This document shows positions 57,844 through 64,000 of a stretch of DNA of 64,000 nucleotides, piece after piece. Location of the stretch: NCBI RefSeq assembly GCF_027409185.1, contig NC_084465.1:27259864-27323863 (forward strand), read 5' to 3'. The notes under the pieces were generated by a model. It worked only from the letters and a program-made list of their open reading frames with translations. It was not told where the DNA came from and made no database searches. Both the position numbers and the translations under genes were made by a program. The stretch is from Cynocephalus volans. Lineage: Eukaryota; Chordata; Mammalia; Dermoptera; Cynocephalidae. The stretch's first letter is position 1; each line of letters begins with the position of its first letter.

Positions 57844-58570
57844 GAACAAAGAAACTGTCCGAAGTCAGAGGCAGAAGACATACCGGGGTCACGGGGGAGA
57901 CGACTCGGGGTCTGAGGAAGGAGGTCTCTCAGGATCACAGGTGGGAGGCGCCCCAGGCTGGGGACCAAGGGGCTCCTCAAAGTCAAAGAAGAAACAGTCC
58001 TAAGTGCCAGGGAGAGGAGACTCCCCAGGGTCAGGAAATGAAAATCCTTCAGTCTTGGGAAAGCAAAATCTCACAAGCCTGGGAGGAGTCCCCGGAGGCA
58101 AGCGACCCCTCGGGACATCCGAGGGCCTCTGCAGGCCGCTGGGAGAACAGATCCCGCGGACTCGGGAAAGGGAGCGCTCAGACCCCCGGGAAAGGCCCAC
58201 CCAGCAGATGCAGGGCAAGACCGAAGACCACAGACTGGAGTCGGCAGCGGCCGTGGCAAAGCTGGGGGCCGCCCGGGGGAGGGCGTGGGCTCCTCTTGCG
58301 GCCCCTAAGCCCAGGAGCGGTGACGCTAGCGGCACTAACCACCGGGAGCTCCGGGCGGCAGGAGCTCCCTGCGGCTCTCCCGGGGCCCCCAGGGCTGGCG
58401 CGCCATCCGCACGGCTCGGCGGAGCCGGAGGTGGGCTCGGCTCGGCTCCCGGGCGCACTCGGGGAATGGAGGGGCGGCCCGCAGGGCCTCCAGGCCTCGA
58501 AGGCCGCGTGGCCGACGCCCGCGGGCAGGGAGAGGGCGTCGGCGGGCGTGAGCGCGGCGCAGGAGACGGC

Positions 58571-59235
58571 TCTGCAGCGGCTGCTGAGGTTGCACGGAGG
58601 GGCCAGGCGCGGGCGCCGGCGGGACCGCGAGCAGCAGCGGCTCCGGGTGCGTAGCCGCGCCGGGCGGGCGGGGCCCCGAGGGGCGGCCGGGCCGCTGCCT
58701 GCCGCCTCCCCAGGTCCTGGAACGCCTCCGCATCGCCGGGAACCGCCACTGTCGGGTTCACCCCCTGGGGCTCCCACCCAGCCCAGCTCAGCTCCCGCCA
58801 CAGGCAAGACTCCAGGAGACCCTGCCCGGGGCGGCGCAGGGGCCGAGCTTGGCGCGCCCCCCGCGCACTGGCAATGACCCACACGGAGCGCGGGAGGGGC
58901 AGGCGTGCGGGTGCCGCCCTCTGCCAGCTCCACGGAGCCCCGGTGGGAGGCGCGGGCACGCAAAGCTCGGCTCCGCTCAGGAGGACGCGGCCGGCGGAGG
59001 CGCGCCCAGCGGGAGCAGCTGGAGCAGGTGCACCGGGAGAGGACCGGCCCGCTGCGGGCCCTCAGGGTCAGGTGAGGGGCGGGCAGGGAGGTTTGTGGGA
59101 GGGGTGTGTGTTTGTGGAGGAGGGTCCTTTTCCCCTGGTATTTGGATGACAGGCCACTCTCTCCTCAGAAACACCCAGAACTTCCAGGAGCTACTGTCGT
59201 CCCCTGGCGCCGAGGAGACTGTGCCTGGAGAGTAG
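58571..59235 (+). pseudogene. coiled-coil-like downstream exons of the unrecognised gene, frame-disrupted
   Basis: Exon-like pieces: about 58,571-58,649 (ETALQRLLRLHGGARRG to REQQRLR, donor gtgcgt), one starting at 58,714 after a good acceptor (VLERLRIAGNRHCRVHPLGL), 58,981-59,071 (RRRAQREQLEQVHRERTGPL, donor gtgagg) and 59,169-59,235 (NTQNFQELLSSPG, TAG). They read as a basic coiled coil. The frame cannot be carried from the 57.5-kb exon into 58.6 kb, nor from the 58,714 piece into the 58,981 piece, without a one-base shift. Either splicing differs from my reading or the gene is decaying. The region is CpG-rich. Confidence 0.4.
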
Positions 59236-59470
59236 CGGTCTCCCTTCCCAGCCCCTCTGGTCATTGCTGGGTACTCAAAGGGATGATTAACGAGATGGGA
59301 GTTAAGGAAAAAGCAAGAGGCAACCTGCAAGTCAGAGGTAGTTTCGGAAAGGCCCAGAATGCAGCCTTAGGGCGCGGGAGAGCAGAGACACAGACACACA
59401 CAGCAGCTTTGCCCCACCAGGAGGCCTGTTATTTCTTCTTTCCTCCCCTAAGAACGCCGCCTGGCCACAG

Positions 59471-62070
<2,600 letters not shown>

Positions 62071-62076
62071 TAATTT
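62071..62076 (-). terminator. ATP6V1F: ATP6V1F poly(A) signal ATTAAA
   Basis: The minus strand reads gttaaATTAAAgtaatattc about 250 bases after the ATP6V1F stop codon. ATTAAA is the commonest variant signal, and position and spacing fit a short 3' untranslated region. Confidence 0.6.
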
Positions 62077-62326
62077 AACATCGACAGTGACACTGCGTAA
62101 CAGCACAGGGAAGAGGTAGTGGAGAGAGAAGGTCAGGCTTCCTTTTCCCTAACCAGCCTTGATTCAACCTAGAAGCGCCTCACCTAGCCTCTCAATGGAA
62201 TTGAAAGGGACAGGCAATTGGAAATCAGAGGCTCAAAATTTAAAGACGGGCTGATGGCAAGCCTGGGGAGAGGCCTGCAATGGGGTTGGGGAAGGAGGAT
62301 TGAAGGGCTGGAGCGGGGGCAGCCCC

Positions 62327-62528
62327 CTAGCGCAGGTCTTCAGCAGTGAACATGCCCCTAGCCCTGCGCAGGATGGAGTCCTTGGCAGCATCGTAGGGGT
62401 GCTCCTTGGACGGGATCTCCAGGACGGCTGGAATGGAGCGCTGGTGGGCGTCAAGGGCATGCCGCACCATCTCCGCGATGTACTGGTTGATAAGGATGAT
62501 GCCAATGTCGTCCCGGTTTAGAAACTGC
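62327..62528 (-). CDS. ATP6V1F: V-type proton ATPase subunit F, last exon
   Basis: Encodes the C-terminal 66 residues ([20 protein letters not shown] to GMFTAEDLR, then TAG) of the V1-sector F subunit, part of the central rotor stalk that couples ATP hydrolysis to proton pumping in endomembranes. It begins after an acceptor (cccaacag|gcagtttc on the minus strand) and, as in human, is the second of two exons. The first exon, with the start codon, was not found before the right edge, so the intron is longer than 1.47 kb. Sequence is almost identical to the human protein as I recall it, with Arg for Gln in AHQRSIP. Confidence 0.95.
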
Positions 62529-62789
62529 CTGTTGGGAGGGATGAGAGGGAGTTCAGGGCAGCTCTGAGGGCTGCTGTGTGTTCTGCTGAAGCAGCCCACT
62601 CTGGTTGGTGGGGCTGGGCTGTAGAGGGGAATGAGCATGACCCAGAAAGCACAGACGACAAGGGGAAAGATGCTACACTAACATCTCTCTCAATCCTATC
62701 CAGAATCAATTTCATTCAAAAGCTAACGGCCATGCTGGTCAGGGTTGGCTTCTACCCGCCTGCTGCTTGGAAGGCTTCCAAGTGAACCA

Positions 62790-63050
62790 GTAATGAAGAT
62801 TAGAGCACATGCCAGTGTATTCAATATACTGCCTTTGGATAAGAAGAGTATATATGTGTATCCCTTTGTATCTGCAAAGAGAAATGCCAGAAAGATAAGG
62901 AAGACACTAAGTGGTTACCTACAGGGGTGGAGGTAGGAGATAATGAGGTGGAAGGACATGGGTAGAGTAAAAGTTCTCAGTGTATACATTTTAAATATTA
63001 ATTTGCAAAGCACATGCACAAAGGAAAGCAAATTAAATTTTTAAAAAATA
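62790..63050 (+). repeat. old L1-type 3' fragment
   Basis: The strings 'gagaaatgccagaaagataa', 'ctaagtggttacctacaggg' and a closing A-rich tract match the 3' parts of old L1M elements. It lies in the ATP6V1F intron. Confidence 0.5.
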
Positions 63051-64000
63051 GGGCAGATAAGACCACTCACTGAAGGCCTCAAGGTCTATGTTGATGAAGG
63101 TGGGGGATGGCTTAGAGGGGAAGTTTGGCATGAGCCAAGAACACAAGACAGAACGAGGAAACTCAGTAATGAAGGAACCACACTTTCCACACAGAACCTG
63201 GCACAGCGATCCTCCTGTCTTGTGATCACCCATCTATTCATTCATTCACTTACACATTAAAAACTATTTCCTGAGCACCCACTTCATGCTAGGGTAGATT
63301 AGGTTAGATTTGGTGATCTCTGAAGTCCTTTTGGTTGGGAATATGGAAAATCCTTGAAGTAGGATTTGTCTTTCTTCCATGACAATTTGGGTCACTTTAT
63401 CAGACTGCTTAGAGATCAGCAGATAGCAGCCTCCCTGGTCAGGGTCAGGCGGCAGGAACCTGTCTCAGCCGGCAGCTCTGGGCTGGGCTGTTTAGGGGGA
63501 AACAGGTGAGAGTGGTTTATTCCTGAGACTTGGCACCCTAGAGAAAGGGTGAGGGAAAGAATAGGAGGCTGGCATCCTCGATTCTAATCACCAGGACACC
63601 ACCTGGATTAAAGGCATGCCTGCACCCACACTTTGAAGCTATCACCCCTAACCCGGGCAGGAAGTAAAGACTTGAAGTGCAAGGTCTGAGCAGAAGGCCA
63701 GACACAGTCCTGAATTCTGCCTTCTGTGCCCAAGACAAAAGGGAATTCGAAGGCAGACTGAGGAGAGCTGCACAAGAACTTGGCTTAAGAGCGGCAGAGA
63801 GTTGGGGCTAGGTTCAAATCCCAGCTCTGCCTCTTCCGACTGGTGTGACTTTGGTTATATACTTTAACTTCTCTGAGTTTTAGTTTTCTCACCTGTAAGT
63901 GGGAATAATAACCCCTTACTTTACAGGCGATCGTGAGCCTCTAAGGGAGATGAAAGTACATGAAAGCCCGAGCCCACGGGGTCGGTGCTTCCCGAGTGTG
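63051..64000. other. ATP6V1F intron sequence to the window edge
   Basis: Contains a forward MIR at 63,785-63,960 ('aaatcccagctctgcctctt', 'gtgactttggttatatactt'). Otherwise no recognised feature. Confidence 0.5.

Noticed and set aside
57486-57986. 166-codon minus-strand frame with repeated Ser/Asp/Leu motifs
   Set aside because: It mirrors the low-complexity Ser/Glu-rich plus-strand exon. The repeat pattern is explained by that strand.
58000-58963. Long minus-strand open frames (319 and 261 codons) at 58-59 kb
   Set aside because: GC-rich sequence gives long open frames in every frame. The plus strand has better splice sites and coiled-coil character.
62529-64000. Search for ATP6V1F exon 1 (start codon exon)
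   Set aside because: No frame matches the N-terminus of the F subunit. The exon lies beyond the right edge.

Overview
This is genomic DNA from a placental mammal and corresponds to the FLNC-ATP6V1F-ATP6V1FNB-KCP-IRF5 neighbourhood of human 7q32, read in the opposite direction. The evidence is the gene order on the right (KCP on +, then ATP6V1FNB and the last ATP6V1F exon on -) and the usual mammalian repeats (MIR, L2, L1M, MER2/Tigger, hAT, ERVL-MaLR LTRs). No Alu was seen. Young inserts are tRNA-Ile-derived SINEs in monomer and dimer forms with clean target-site duplications. Such SINEs are known from colugos (CYN), and a rhinolophoid bat is another possibility, so the species is inferred and not shown.

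Layout. 1-14.2 kb is gene-poor and repeat-rich. 14.24-15.39 kb is an inverted, nearly identical copy of part of a KCP intron plus KCP exon 5. A CpG island (15.6-16.8 kb) is followed by a 5' fragment of IRF5 (coding exons 2-3, 21.9-24.1 kb, +) and then by the last exon of filamin C (24.67-24.86 kb, +). A second CpG island at 27 kb starts KCP, read here as 42 coding exons ending at 51,861 (about 1,690 residues): signal peptide, short coiled coil, about 20 VWC modules, VWD, C8 and TIL. From 53.7 to 59.2 kb lies an unrecognised spliced + strand gene. ATP6V1FNB (59.5-61.5 kb, -) and the terminal exon of ATP6V1F (62.3-62.5 kb, -) close the window.

The most interesting part is 14-26 kb. Three fragments of neighbouring genes (KCP exon 5, IRF5 exons, FLNC last exon) lie together, each opposite to the orientation expected of its parent. 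The IRF5 and FLNC pieces keep splice sites and share intron phase 1, so splicing them together gives an open reading frame of 176 codons: an IRF DNA-binding domain with all five tryptophans and a filamin tail, without the IRF5 activation domain. Whether it is transcribed cannot be told from sequence. The KCP arms (about 99.8% identical over 1 kb, inverted, 15.5 kb apart) flank this chimera and the first four KCP exons, so the locus could undergo gene conversion or inversion.

Functional genes: KCP is a secreted BMP-pathway modulator, ATP6V1F is a V-ATPase rotor subunit, and ATP6V1FNB is uncharacterised. They are neighbours and not a pathway. Exon coordinates were read by eye from splice sites and reading-frame continuity. 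Statements comparing with human or mouse proteins rest on recalled sequences.
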